The translations under genes were made by a program, and so were the position numbers. A DNA stretch of 34,337 nucleotides from Gemmatimonadota bacterium. GTDB taxonomy: Bacteria; Latescibacterota; UBA2968; UBA8231. Location: the NCBI GenBank assembly GCA_018673255.1, contig JABHDC010000059.1, positions 1 through 34,337 on the forward strand, in the 5' to 3' direction. Below, piece by piece: positions 24,927-32,925 of this stretch; within the stretch, counting starts at the first letter, position 1, and every line of letters starts with the position of its first letter. Under the pieces are notes generated by a model. It saw only the letters and a program-made list of their open reading frames with translations. It had not been told where the DNA came from and did not search any database.

Positions 24927-26108
24927 TCAGTCGTCGACGGTGAAAGCATCCGTCCAGTGCTCGACCGAATCGGCTGCCTGCGACAGATCGACGCTGACCA
25001 CATCGAATCGGCACTCCCCGTCGCGGGTGCGGAATCGGAGAAAATGACGCGCCACGCGGATCAGTCGCTGCCGCTGGGCTCGACTGAGGCGTGCTTCGGG
25101 GCGCGAGCCCCCTTCTCCGACAGATGTGGTCTTCACCTCCACGAAGACCCAGCACGCCCCCTGCCGGGCGACAATATCGATTTCACCTCCCGCTGCGCGG
25201 TAGCGACGATCATCGATGATGTATCCACGGGCCTGCAGATATTCGACAGCTCGGTCCTCTCCCGTCCCCCCTGTATCCGGAACCGATGGTGCCGGCTCGC
25301 CGGTCCCAGGCCACAGTGGGTCGCGATCCGACAGAGGTGAAAAGGAGAACCGGTGTTCGGCGCATGGGCCGATCTGAGTCAGTGCCTGACGATGGTTCGG
25401 GCTGGCATATCCCTTGTTGCTGGCCAGGTCGTAGCCGGGGTGCATCATGTCCAGACGGACCATCAGCGCGTCCCGGTGTTGTTTTGCCACGATCGAGGCC
25501 GCCGCGATACTCATCGATCGGGCATCACCATCCACGAGCAAGGTTTCGGGATAGTCACTTCCAGGGGACCGATTCCCGTCGACCAGGACATGCTGCGGGG
25601 ATGGCGCCAGTCCATCCAGAGCGACTCGCATCGCCTCGAGGGAGGCCTCGAGGATGTTGATCCGATCGATCCGCGTGGCAGAAACGACCCCCACGTGCCA
25701 GGCCAGGGCGGTGGCCTCAATGAGCTGACGCAGATCTTCGCGGGCCGATACATCCAGCACTTTGGAGTCATCGACGCCGGGCAGCCTGGCACCGGCGGGC
25801 AGGATAACCGCCGCCGCCACCACCGGGCCCGCCAGGCAGCCTCGTCCGACTTCATCCACGCCGGCAATGTGAACCACACCGGACTGCCACAGCCCCTCCT
25901 CGTGGTGCCGGATCCGTCGCAGGCGACGCTGCTCTTTCTCTCGCTGGCGCAGACGATGGCGCTCACGAACCGCGAGTTGACGCACGCCGCTGCGCTCATC
26001 CTGCTCCAGCAGCGCCAGGATCGTGCGTCCTGCACCACCACGCTGTTTCAGGAAGATCTCGATCTGCGCGATCGTCGCCTGCTGCAGGTGTTCGATATCT
26101 AGTTTCAA
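24927..26108 (-). CDS. rnhB: Ribonuclease HII fused to a YraN (UPF0102) nuclease-fold domain
   Basis: This 393-residue protein joins two genes that are usually neighbours. Residues 1-75 are a helical, basic N-terminal extension. Residues 78-265 are RNase HII, which removes ribonucleotides from DNA: GVDEVGRGCLAGP (Asp85, Glu86), HVLVDGN (Asp177) and SIAAASIVAKQHRD (Asp213), so all four metal-binding acids are present. After a Pro/Gly linker (about 265-282), residues 283-393 match YraN: EDRAVEYLQARGY, GGEIDIVARQG (Glu309, Asp311) and VFVEVKTT (Glu324, Lys326), an intact PD-(D/E)xK-like core. No stop or frameshift separates them. It is convergent with pyrC, and its start is divergent from the small exported protein. 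Confidence 0.93.
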   Translation of the reverse strand: MKLDIEHLQQATIAQIEIFLKQRGGAGRTILALLEQDERSGVRQLAVRERHRLRQREKEQRRLRRIRHHEEGLWQSGVVHIAGVDEVGRGCLAGPVVAAAVILPAGARLPGVDDSKVLDVSAREDLRQLIEATALAWHVGVVSATRIDRINILEASLEAMRVALDGLAPSPQHVLVDGNRSPGSDYPETLLVDGDARSMSIAAASIVAKQHRDALMVRLDMMHPGYDLASNKGYASPNHRQALTQIGPCAEHRFSFSPLSDRDPLWPGTGEPAPSVPDTGGTGEDRAVEYLQARGYIIDDRRYRAAGGEIDIVARQGACWVFVEVKTTSVGEGGSRPEARLSRAQRQRLIRVARHFLRFRTRDGECRFDVVSVDLSQAADSVEHWTDAFTVDD

Positions 26109-26113
26109 GTTGG

Positions 26114-26141
26114 TTGACAGTCGAAGCGATGCCGGTACATT
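26114..26141 (+). promoter_or_regulatory. Sigma70 promoter of the small exported protein gene
   Basis: A perfect -35 TTGACA (26114-26119), a 16-nt spacer and -10 TACATT (26136-26141, 4 of 6). Transcription would start near 26148 and leave a leader of about 50 nt to the GTG at 26200. It begins 5 nt from the start codon of the divergent RNase HII gene. Confidence 0.65.
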
Positions 26142-26199
26142 GCGGGAAGACTCAGATGGACACCGACCGTGCCCTGTAAGCCCACCCAGGAGTTCCTAC

Positions 26200-26778
26200 G
26201 TGCGAATCGTGCATCTTACCACACTGTGCCTCATCGCCTCCATGCTCCTGCGCCCCTGCATCGGGCTGGCCCAGAGTGAGTGGGCAACGGATACGCGAGT
26301 CTACCTGCTGGATGGCACCATCGTCATGGGACAGCTCCTGGATCGCAGTGATGATCTCGTCATCGTGCGCAGCCAGGATGGTCAGATTCACACATTTGAA
26401 CCTGGCCAGATCGAGAAAATGGTCACGCTCGATTCACTCGGATCTCAAGCGCAGACCGTCACGGTGCGCGAATTCCCGTATATCAGCTTCCTGGGTGGCA
26501 CCGTTGCCCTCGGGCTGGTCTCATGGCTGCAGTTCGATACAGCCAATGAGCGGGATGCGGAGGCGAAGATCAACGAAACCAATGGTGTGCTGTCTCGGGC
26601 CGCTGAACTGCGAGACAAGGCGGATCGTGCTCGCCTGTGGGGCTGGTCCTCGCGCGTTCTGGCGCTGGGCAGCCTTGGCGTCGCCTTGATCCCGCGTGAT
26701 CGTACCAAACGCATTTTCCCCGAACTGAGCCTGCGCCCCGACGGGGCTACGCGCCTGCAACTCGTCTACGCCTTCTAA
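26200..26778 (+). CDS. Small exported protein, unknown function
   Basis: This 192-residue protein starts at the GTG at 26200, with AGGAG 7 nt upstream and a good promoter. Residues 1-25 form a signal peptide (LTTLCLIASMLLRPCIGLAQ). A short beta-rich segment follows, VYLLDGTIVMGQLLDRSDDLVIVRS and DGQIHTFEPGQIEKM, which resembles the Sm-like/SH3-like fold seen in exported proteins that handle a ligand or envelope glycan. Two further hydrophobic helices (about residues 93-110 and 150-166) flank a charged helix, so it is probably membrane-bound. The C-terminus ends in an aromatic (RLQLVYAF), which hints at a beta-strand, but eight or more strands are not visible. I recognise no family. Confidence 0.7.
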   Translation: MRIVHLTTLCLIASMLLRPCIGLAQSEWATDTRVYLLDGTIVMGQLLDRSDDLVIVRSQDGQIHTFEPGQIEKMVTLDSLGSQAQTVTVREFPYISFLGGTVALGLVSWLQFDTANERDAEAKINETNGVLSRAAELRDKADRARLWGWSSRVLALGSLGVALIPRDRTKRIFPELSLRPDGATRLQLVYAF

Positions 26779-26845
26779 GAGTCTGTCCGAGGTTCGCTGT
26801 CTGCGTTTTGTCCACGCCAGTCAGAGCTACTACCCGGACAGGCAC

Positions 26846-28294
26846 TTAGCGACGCCCGCGTAATCGACGGATCTCCTGGGTCATCGCCTCGATCTTCATG
26901 TTCTGCAACCGCACGATATCCGCAAAGAGACGGCTGCGTTCGTCCTGACCATCCAGGGTCTGCCGCAATCCCTCCACCTGATCGAGAATACGGTCCATCT
27001 CCGCCTCTTCACCTCCCTGAGCAAAGCTACCGGCGCCCTGTCGAAGCTCATTCCACTTCTCATCGATCTGGCGATCCAGGCTTTCCTCTTCCTCACTGCT
27101 GGCCCGGCCCTGTGCGGCCTCATCCACCTGTTGCTCCCAGACGTTGCCAAACTTCCCGCCTGCTGAAGCCTTGGGCCGATCTGCACCGGGAGTGGATGCA
27201 CCGGCTGGCCGCTTCTGGCTCGTATTCACAACCCACCACGTGACACCTGCCAGCGCGAGCAGTCCCACACCGGCCAGGCCGACCAGCACCCAGGGACCAT
27301 CCAGCGGATTGCCTCCCTCATCCGTCTCTTCTGAGCGAGGATCAGAGTTCGCCGCATGCTCGGCAGACTCCTCACCGATCGCACCTTCCGTACGCGGCGG
27401 TGGCGCCTGCTCAGGCGGCCAGGCGTCACCGCGAAACAGTGCCTGATATTTGGCGGCACTGTCCGGCCGGGCCTGCAGACGGTAGACCTCGCCCAGTGTC
27501 AGATAGATGTCCCGGCGCCCCCCGCTGATGTCGAGGGCCCGATACAGTTTCTCGAGGGCATCCTCGTGCTCACCCAGATGACGATGGGCTTTGGCGACGT
27601 GAAATAGCGCATTCACATTGTCCGGCTCAGTGGTGAGGACCTCCTCAAAGGAATCGCGCGCCTGCTCGTGATCGCCGCCTGCCTCATGCTGCAGACCTTC
27701 GGCATACGGATTGCGCTGAACACGAACTGGCACCTCAGGCTCCGGGGGCAGTGGCTCAATTGCCTCTGGCTCAATCCTCGCTGTGGCCAGTGGCTCGACT
27801 TCAGTCATCCCCGTTTCGGGGGTCGCAATTGGCTCCTGAGAAGGAATCGCCAGATCCTCTGCGGACTTTCTCGCAAGAAATCGCGTCGCCAACCAACCGG
27901 TACGGCCATCCGCGATTCGCACCTGAGACCAGCCGCCTTGCTCGCTGCCGACCCGATCCACTTCCTGGCCCCGGAAGAGCATCGTGACCGATGTGCGCCC
28001 CGTAGATGGGCCCTCCCGCAACCGAACGCCTTGACCGACGACCAGGAATCGGGGCATCACCAACTGGCCATGGACCCATCCCTGAGAGCCATCGGGCATC
28101 CGAATCCTGAGCCAACCTGCATGCCGATCCAGTTCGAGGACTTCGGTTCCACGCTGCAGAGCTGCCACCTGAGGAGCCTGCGTCGTCGCATCGGATCGGA
28201 TGTTTACCTGATCCCGATCGATCACATGCACTGGCTGCGCCAGCGAGGGCGACAGCGTCAGTCCGACCAGGACTGCAATGAGGAGACGATTCAT
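26846..28294 (-). CDS. SH3b-TPR-transmembrane-coiled-coil protein
   Basis: This 482-residue protein has an ordered set of domains: signal peptide 1-19 (ends SLAQ), two bacterial SH3 domains (about 23-80 [12 protein letters not shown]...GWVHGQLV; and 83-141 [11 protein letters not shown]...GWLATRFLA), a Pro/Glu linker, and tetratricopeptide repeats (about 195-290, [25 protein letters not shown]). Then come one membrane helix (about 335-356, [22 protein letters not shown]) and a charged, coiled-coil tail. The SH3 and TPR parts should lie outside the inner membrane and the tail in the cytoplasm. This would suit an envelope or peptidoglycan-linked scaffold; BatE-like proteins combine the same parts in another order. 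The ATG overlaps the aroQ stop by 4 nt, so it is the last gene of the run. Confidence 0.85.
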   Translation of the reverse strand: MNRLLIAVLVGLTLSPSLAQPVHVIDRDQVNIRSDATTQAPQVAALQRGTEVLELDRHAGWLRIRMPDGSQGWVHGQLVMPRFLVVGQGVRLREGPSTGRTSVTMLFRGQEVDRVGSEQGGWSQVRIADGRTGWLATRFLARKSAEDLAIPSQEPIATPETGMTEVEPLATARIEPEAIEPLPPEPEVPVRVQRNPYAEGLQHEAGGDHEQARDSFEEVLTTEPDNVNALFHVAKAHRHLGEHEDALEKLYRALDISGGRRDIYLTLGEVYRLQARPDSAAKYQALFRGDAWPPEQAPPPRTEGAIGEESAEHAANSDPRSEETDEGGNPLDGPWVLVGLAGVGLLALAGVTWWVVNTSQKRPAGASTPGADRPKASAGGKFGNVWEQQVDEAAQGRASSEEEESLDRQIDEKWNELRQGAGSFAQGGEEAEMDRILDQVEGLRQTLDGQDERSRLFADIVRLQNMKIEAMTQEIRRLRGRR

Positions 28295-28746
28295 GCCGAA
28301 TCTTCCTGCGCTGCCAGGTGTTGAACCAGTGCCAGCAGGCCCAGGCGGTACGAGTCGGGCCCGAAACCTGCGATCTGACCGAGACAGACCGGAGCGATGA
28401 CGGAGGTGTGACGAAAGGCTTCACGCGCGTGAACATTCGACAGATGCACCTCAACAGTGGGCAGGCCGACGCCGGCAACGGCATCCCGGACGGCGATGCT
28501 GTAATGCGTAAGGGCCCCAGGGTTGATCACGATCCCTTGCGCCGTCGAGGCGGCGGCCTGAATCGCGTCGACGATCTGACCTTCATGATTTGATTGCATG
28601 AATTGCAGGGTCACCTCGATCCCGGCAGCCACCTTCTCCAGCTGGGCCTCCACATCTGCCAGCGTAGCGGCACCGTAGACGCCAGGCTCCCGCGTCCCGA
28701 GCAGGTTCAGATTGGGACCATGGATCACGGCGATCGAAAAGGCCAC
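28291..28746 (-). CDS. aroQ: 3-dehydroquinate dehydratase, type II
   Basis: This 151-residue type II enzyme of the shikimate pathway converts 3-dehydroquinate to 3-dehydroshikimate. The family blocks are complete: [17 protein letters not shown] (with the active-site Tyr), [32 protein letters not shown] and [19 protein letters not shown]. Its stop overlaps the start of the SH3/TPR gene by 4 nt, and its own start lies 1 nt after the rsmE stop. Confidence 0.97.
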   Translation of the reverse strand: MAFSIAVIHGPNLNLLGTREPGVYGAATLADVEAQLEKVAAGIEVTLQFMQSNHEGQIVDAIQAAASTAQGIVINPGALTHYSIAVRDAVAGVGLPTVEVHLSNVHAREAFRHTSVIAPVCLGQIAGFGPDSYRLGLLALVQHLAAQEDSA

Positions 28747-28747
28747 A

Positions 28748-29494
28748 TCAAGCTCCTTGGCTGGTGAGATTCGTAGTCACGGATACGGCGCGCTGCGCCT
28801 GATCCAGCACGAGCGCGGACAGCACGATTGCTGCCGTATCGGCGCGCAGAATGCGATGCCCCCAGACAAAACTGCGGGCTGAGTAACCTCGCAGGCAGTC
28901 GAGTTCATTCTCATCAAATCCGCCCTCTGGTCCGACAAACAACGCCACACGCTGGGCTTCTGCCCAGATCGTGTCGAGGGACTGAGGTGCCCGGGGATCG
29001 GCGACCAGGATCGCTGTGCCGGATGCGTTGAACCCGGCAGCAGCATCCTTCAGAGGCACCGCTGCACTGATCTCAGGAATCCGCGACCGGCCGCACTGCT
29101 TGGCGGCGGCGAGGGCCACACGCTGCCAACGCTCCAGTTTTCCCTCTCCCTTCACCACTGAACGCGCAGTGGTAAGGGGATGGATCGCGTGCACGCCGAT
29201 CTCCGTCGCCTTCTCAACGATCGTATCGAACCGCTGTCCCTTGATCATGGCCGCAGCCAGATGGAGATGGCAGACACTCTCCCCTGCCTCGACACACACC
29301 TCGAGAATCTCTCCGATCGCCGTGTCGCCTTCAAGGCTCACAAGCCGCACGCGATAGCCTGTGCCCTCACCGTCGATGGCATCGATGACTTCGTCCGGGC
29401 GAATCCGTCGCACGCGCAAGTGATGGGACTCTTGTGCGCTGAATTCGAGCCGATGGTCTCTGATACCGGCTGGATCGATGTGGAAGGCTGGCAC
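28748..29494 (-). CDS. rsmE: 16S rRNA (uracil-1498-N3)-methyltransferase
   Basis: Starting at the GTG at 29494 gives 248 residues beginning [10 protein letters not shown], matching the usual MPRFFVD start. The GTG lies 4 nt after the prmA stop. A GTG at 29539 or an ATG at 29554 would force a 40-56 nt overlap and add non-conserved sequence. RsmE is a SPOUT-class enzyme that methylates U1498. Motifs are [53 protein letters not shown], the knot [15 protein letters not shown] and [12 protein letters not shown] (the last usually has Glu before Thr-Ala). Confidence 0.95.
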   Translation of the reverse strand: MPAFHIDPAGIRDHRLEFSAQESHHLRVRRIRPDEVIDAIDGEGTGYRVRLVSLEGDTAIGEILEVCVEAGESVCHLHLAAAMIKGQRFDTIVEKATEIGVHAIHPLTTARSVVKGEGKLERWQRVALAAAKQCGRSRIPEISAAVPLKDAAAGFNASGTAILVADPRAPQSLDTIWAEAQRVALFVGPEGGFDENELDCLRGYSARSFVWGHRILRADTAAIVLSALVLDQAQRAVSVTTNLTSQGA

Positions 29495-29498
29495 GCGA

Positions 29499-30407
29499 CT
29501 ATTCCACCAGGCGGGCGCGACAACTGAACCAGTCGTCACGTTGCCACCTGCCATCGAGGGTCAGCCCCGCTTCAACGAGGCCGGCAACAAAATGGTCCTC
29601 TTCACGACGCAGCAGCCCCGAAAAGATGATACTCCCACCCCTGGCCACACGTGAGATCAGGTCACCCAGCATGGGCAGCAGGATATGACTCTCGATGTTG
29701 GCGACGATGACATCAAAAGGACCGTCACCTGCGTCAGCCGCACTGCCAAGACGCAGATCGACATTCGAGGCCGCTTCCTCTCCCAGATTCATGCGGAGAT
29801 TCAGACGAGCATTTTCCACTGCAACAGGATCGATGTCGACACCGACCAGGTGAGCCACTCCAAGGCGGCAGGCGGCGATAGCCAGCACACCTGAGCCGAT
29901 ACCGACATCCAGAGCCTGGCTGCCCTCCAGGACGGTATCCTCAAGGCCTGCCAGGGCGGCCTGAGTCGATTCGTGCCCCCCCGTGCCGAAAGCCATGGCC
30001 GGATCGATGACGATCGACATCTGCCCCGCTTCGACCTCGACAGGGATCCAGGGAGGATGAACGACGATCCGCTCCGTCGCCCAGACAGGTCGATAGAACT
30101 TGCGCCATTCGGCATTCCAGTCTGCGACGGGTTCCGTCGACATCTGGATCTCCACTCGTACTGTTCCCGCCCGCTCCACAGCGGTGGCCAGCGCCTCCCG
30201 AATCGTGTCAGGCTGGAGATCATCCTCAAAGAACACTGTCAGACGGGTATGCCCCGGTCCGGCCACCTGGTCCTGGAGTCCGCAACTGCCCAGTTCGAAG
30301 CACTCGGCGCAAAGGATCTCGGCCACCTCATCGGGCACCACAAGGTCGGCGCGGTGCCAGAGGTGCGTATTCGCATGTGGTGCACTGTGAGAGGCGGTGG
30401 CAGGCAC
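29499..30407 (-). CDS. prmA: Ribosomal protein L11 methyltransferase
   Basis: This 302-residue protein is full-length PrmA, which trimethylates ribosomal protein L11. The C-terminal SAM domain has IDPAMAFGTGGHEST, ALDVGIGSGVLAIAACRLG, VGVDIDPVAVENARLN and VIVANIESHILLPML. The N-terminal substrate-recognition domain precedes it (ADWNAEWRKFYRPVWATERIVV). The start appears to be a GTG at 30407 with a poor Shine-Dalgarno sequence. It lies 160 nt from the NuoB-like gene, the longest break in the dnaK-to-SH3 run, and may have its own promoter there. With rsmE it forms a ribosome-methylation pair. Confidence 0.96.
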   Translation of the reverse strand: MPATASHSAPHANTHLWHRADLVVPDEVAEILCAECFELGSCGLQDQVAGPGHTRLTVFFEDDLQPDTIREALATAVERAGTVRVEIQMSTEPVADWNAEWRKFYRPVWATERIVVHPPWIPVEVEAGQMSIVIDPAMAFGTGGHESTQAALAGLEDTVLEGSQALDVGIGSGVLAIAACRLGVAHLVGVDIDPVAVENARLNLRMNLGEEAASNVDLRLGSAADAGDGPFDVIVANIESHILLPMLGDLISRVARGGSIIFSGLLRREEDHFVAGLVEAGLTLDGRWQRDDWFSCRARLVE

Positions 30408-30516
30408 TCAGAGTCCGATCCCGGTCAAGGACATCAGTGGACGAGGCTCGGGGAGAATCGCAATGCAGCAAAGTCACGTAGTGCAGCACAGACGCCAGGG
30501 GATGGCGAACGTTGTA

Positions 30517-30546
30517 AAGATAGCAGGCGGCTCACTGGAGCAGCAA
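30517..30546 (-). promoter_or_regulatory. Possible promoter of prmA-rsmE-aroQ
   Basis: Minus strand TTGCTG (30546-30541), an 18-nt spacer and TATCTT (30522-30517) lie in the 159-nt gap upstream of prmA. The -10 matches 4 of 6 and the -35 only 3 of 6, so support is modest; position is the main argument. Confidence 0.3.
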
Positions 30547-30566
30547 GCGCAGACTGCAGAGATCGG

Positions 30567-30980
30567 CTACAGACTTCGCAGGCGCTGGATCGCATCATAC
30601 AGGTGATGGGGCGATGGTGAACAACCTGGGATGTGGAGATCGACATCGACCAGCGATGTCAGATCGACGCTCTGCCCCGCTTCGCCCCATGCCCCCCCAC
30701 TGATCGCGCAGGAGCCAAAGGCGATCACACCCGGTGGCGGCGGCATCTGGTCGAGGAGGCCGCGGATCTCGGCGGCCATCTGTTGAGACAGGCGGCCGGC
30801 AACCACGAGCACATCAGCGACCGCAGGATCGTCAACGACTTCCACGCCGTGGTGTGAGGGATCGAAGACGGGCCCCAGCGCAGCGTCCAGTTCGATGGCG
30901 CAACAGGTCGTTCCCACGGGCAGGAGCGTCAGGCATCGCCTCCGAGCCCAGCGCCGCACGCGGGAGAGTGTCGCCGTCAC
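30567..30980 (-). CDS. Stand-alone NuoB-like Fe-S protein (complex I 20-kDa subunit relative)
   Basis: This protein has only 137 residues, but it aligns across the NuoB/group 4 hydrogenase small-subunit core. All four cluster ligands are present with the right spacing: Cys26-Cys27 (TTCCAIEL), Cys91 (AFGSCAISGGAW) and Cys120 (VDLHIPGCSPSP). The steps of 64 and 29 residues compare with 65 and 29 in E. coli NuoB. It also keeps VLVVAGRLSQQMAAEIRGLLDQMP. The usual PGCPP is PGCSP, and the N-terminal helix that contacts partner subunits is very short. No other complex I or hydrogenase gene is in the window. Its ATG overlaps the mrp stop by 4 nt (ATGA). An Fe-S protein matured by the adjacent carrier is the natural inference; its electron partner is unknown. 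Confidence 0.85.
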   Translation of the reverse strand: MTATLSRVRRWARRRCLTLLPVGTTCCAIELDAALGPVFDPSHHGVEVVDDPAVADVLVVAGRLSQQMAAEIRGLLDQMPPPPGVIAFGSCAISGGAWGEAGQSVDLTSLVDVDLHIPGCSPSPHHLYDAIQRLRSL

Positions 30981-31780
30981 GTCAACTCGTGTAAGGCCTG
31001 GACAAGGGCGCGACCGACGGCAGCGAAGGCCTGACTCTGGGGAGCGTCCGGATCACTGAGGATGAGCGGCACTCCCGTGTCGCCCGCCTCGCGCAGTCTT
31101 TCATCCAGCGGCAACTGACCCAGTAATTCCACACCGGCTCTCTGCGCCAGCATCTGGCCACCCCCCTCACCGAACAGGGCATGCTTCTCATCACAGTGAG
31201 GGCAGATGTAATAGCACATGTTCTCGACAATACCGAGGGTCTCGATCTCCACCTTGTCAAACATGGCGATCCCCCGTTCAACATCCTCCAGGGCCACCGA
31301 CTGCGGGGTGGTGACAATGACGGCCCCGCTGAGGGCTACGATCTGGCTCAGTGTCAACTGGATGTCGCCGGTACCTGGTGGCAGGTCGATCAGGAGGATA
31401 TCCAATTCTCCCCAGTTCACCTGCTGCAGGAATTGCTGCGTCGCCTGCCCCAGCAGCGGCCCACGCCAGATCACAGGCGCGTCCTCTTCGGCCAGGAAGC
31501 CCATGGACATCGTCGCCACACCGTGAGCGTGCAGTGGCTGAATACGCCCTTCGCTGTCCATCTCCGGTGCATCACGCAGGCCAAGCATCAGCGGCAGACT
31601 CGGACCGTAGATGTCAGCATCCATCAGGCCAACCCGCGCCCCGTCGGCTGCCAGTGCGAGGGCCAGATTCACGGCGACCGTCGACTTGCCGACCCCCCCC
31701 TTGGCGCTGGCCACGGCAACGGCGTTGGCCACACCGGGCAGCATGTCCCCACCCCCTGGCAGTGTCCTTGGAAAGTCCAT
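30977..31780 (-). CDS. mrp: Mrp/NBP35-family Fe-S cluster carrier ATPase
   Basis: This 267-residue P-loop ATPase of the Mrp/ApbC family carries [4Fe-4S] clusters to target proteins. It has the deviant Walker A KGGVGKST (27-34), MDADIYGPSLPLMLG, MSMGFL, VIWRGPLLGQATQQFL, IDLPPGTGDIQLTL and the cluster-binding CPHC (193-196). The N-terminal MIP18/DUF59 domain found in many bacterial Mrp proteins is absent. Its start overlaps the dnaJ stop by 1 nt (TAATG) and its stop overlaps the NuoB-like gene. Position between chaperones and an Fe-S protein fits a role in assembling that protein. The eukaryotic relative Ind1/NUBPL serves complex I. Confidence 0.95.
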   Translation of the reverse strand: MDFPRTLPGGGDMLPGVANAVAVASAKGGVGKSTVAVNLALALAADGARVGLMDADIYGPSLPLMLGLRDAPEMDSEGRIQPLHAHGVATMSMGFLAEEDAPVIWRGPLLGQATQQFLQQVNWGELDILLIDLPPGTGDIQLTLSQIVALSGAVIVTTPQSVALEDVERGIAMFDKVEIETLGIVENMCYYICPHCDEKHALFGEGGGQMLAQRAGVELLGQLPLDERLREAGDTGVPLILSDPDAPQSQAFAAVGRALVQALHELT

Positions 31781-32925
31781 TATGAGAAAGCCTCCATCAT
31801 TCGATCCAAGAAGCTCTTCCCCTCCTTCGTGGCACGTTGCTGATGAAGCTCATCCAGTTCCTCAAAAACTCGTCGCTCGTCAGCGGTCAATTGCGTGGGG
31901 GTCCAGACAAGAACCTCGATCAGCTGATCGCCGATCCCACGGCCATCCACGTCGGGGATGCCCTTGCCGCGAAGTCGGAAGACTCTCCCCGTCTGAGTTC
32001 CCTCGGGGATCTTCATCTTGACCGCGCCGTGCAATGTCGGCACCTGCGCCTCATGGCCAAGGGCCGCCTGACTGATGCTGATCGGCAGCCTGTAGATGAC
32101 GTCGTTGCCCTCCCGCGTGTATTCCTCGTGCGCCGCTTCTTCGATAAAGACGAGGACGTCACCGGATGGGCCACCACGCGGGCCGGCATCTCCCTGACCA
32201 CGCAGAGGGATGTAGTTGCCCGTGCTCACACCGGCCGGGATCCGGACGGTGATCGTCGTCTTGTCGCGGACGCGTCCCTCACCGGCACATTCGCGACAGG
32301 GATCGCTGACCATTCGCCCTTCGCCCTGACAGGTCGGGCATGCCGTGACGGTCACCTGCTGACCAAAGAAGGAGCGGGCGACCTGCTGCACCTGACCTAC
32401 GCCACCACAGGTCTCACAGGTCTGCGCTGTCGAGCCCGGTGCAGCCCCATCGCCGTCGCAGATCTCACAGCCCTTCATTCGCTGCAGACTGATCTTCTTC
32501 TCAGTGCCCGCGGTGATCTCCTCGAGGGTCAACGACAAGGCGATCCTCAGATCGCGCCCCTTGGGTGGACCACTGGGACCACGCGAACGTCGTCCACCGC
32601 CGCCGCCGAAGATGTTGCCGAAGAAATCGCCGAAGATGTCTTCAACGTCCGTGGCGTGAGAGAAGTCAGACCACTGGAAACCGCCGCTACCGAAATTCCC
32701 CTCAACACCAGCGTGCCCGAAGCGGTCGTAGTTCGCCCTCTTCTCCTCGTCACTGAGGATCTCGTACGCCTCCGAGGCTTCCTTGAACATCGATTCCGCC
32801 TCACTGTCGCCAGCATTTCGGTCGGGATGATGCTTGAGGGCCAGCTTACGGTAGGCACTCTTGATCTGATCCTGGTCCGCGCCCTTTTCGAGGCCGAGGA
32901 CTTCGTAGTAGTCGCGTTTGGCCAT
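31780..32925 (-). CDS. dnaJ: Chaperone DnaJ
   Basis: This 381-residue protein is a full-length type I Hsp40. The J domain has KHHPDRNAGD (HPD, stimulating DnaK ATPase), and the Gly/Phe region follows (FGNIFGGGGG). The four zinc-finger repeats are intact (CEICDGDG, CETCGGVG, CPTCQGEG, CRECAGEG). The C-terminal substrate-binding domain follows. Its ATG immediately follows the dnaK stop with no gap, so the two are translationally coupled. Confidence 0.98.
   Translation of the reverse strand: MAKRDYYEVLGLEKGADQDQIKSAYRKLALKHHPDRNAGDSEAESMFKEASEAYEILSDEEKRANYDRFGHAGVEGNFGSGGFQWSDFSHATDVEDIFGDFFGNIFGGGGGRRSRGPSGPPKGRDLRIALSLTLEEITAGTEKKISLQRMKGCEICDGDGAAPGSTAQTCETCGGVGQVQQVARSFFGQQVTVTACPTCQGEGRMVSDPCRECAGEGRVRDKTTITVRIPAGVSTGNYIPLRGQGDAGPRGGPSGDVLVFIEEAAHEEYTREGNDVIYRLPISISQAALGHEAQVPTLHGAVKMKIPEGTQTGRVFRLRGKGIPDVDGRGIGDQLIEVLVWTPTQLTADERRVFEELDELHQQRATKEGKSFLDRMMEAFS

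Noticed and set aside
26783..26841. CTGTCCG/CGGACAG inverted repeat between convergent genes
   Set aside because: A 7-bp stem with a 45-nt loop and no T-tract is too weak to call a terminator.
30567..30980. NiFe-hydrogenase small subunit as the identity of the NuoB-like gene
   Set aside because: The adjacent Cys-Cys pair is the NuoB/group 4 type rather than CxxC, and no large subunit or maturation gene is present.
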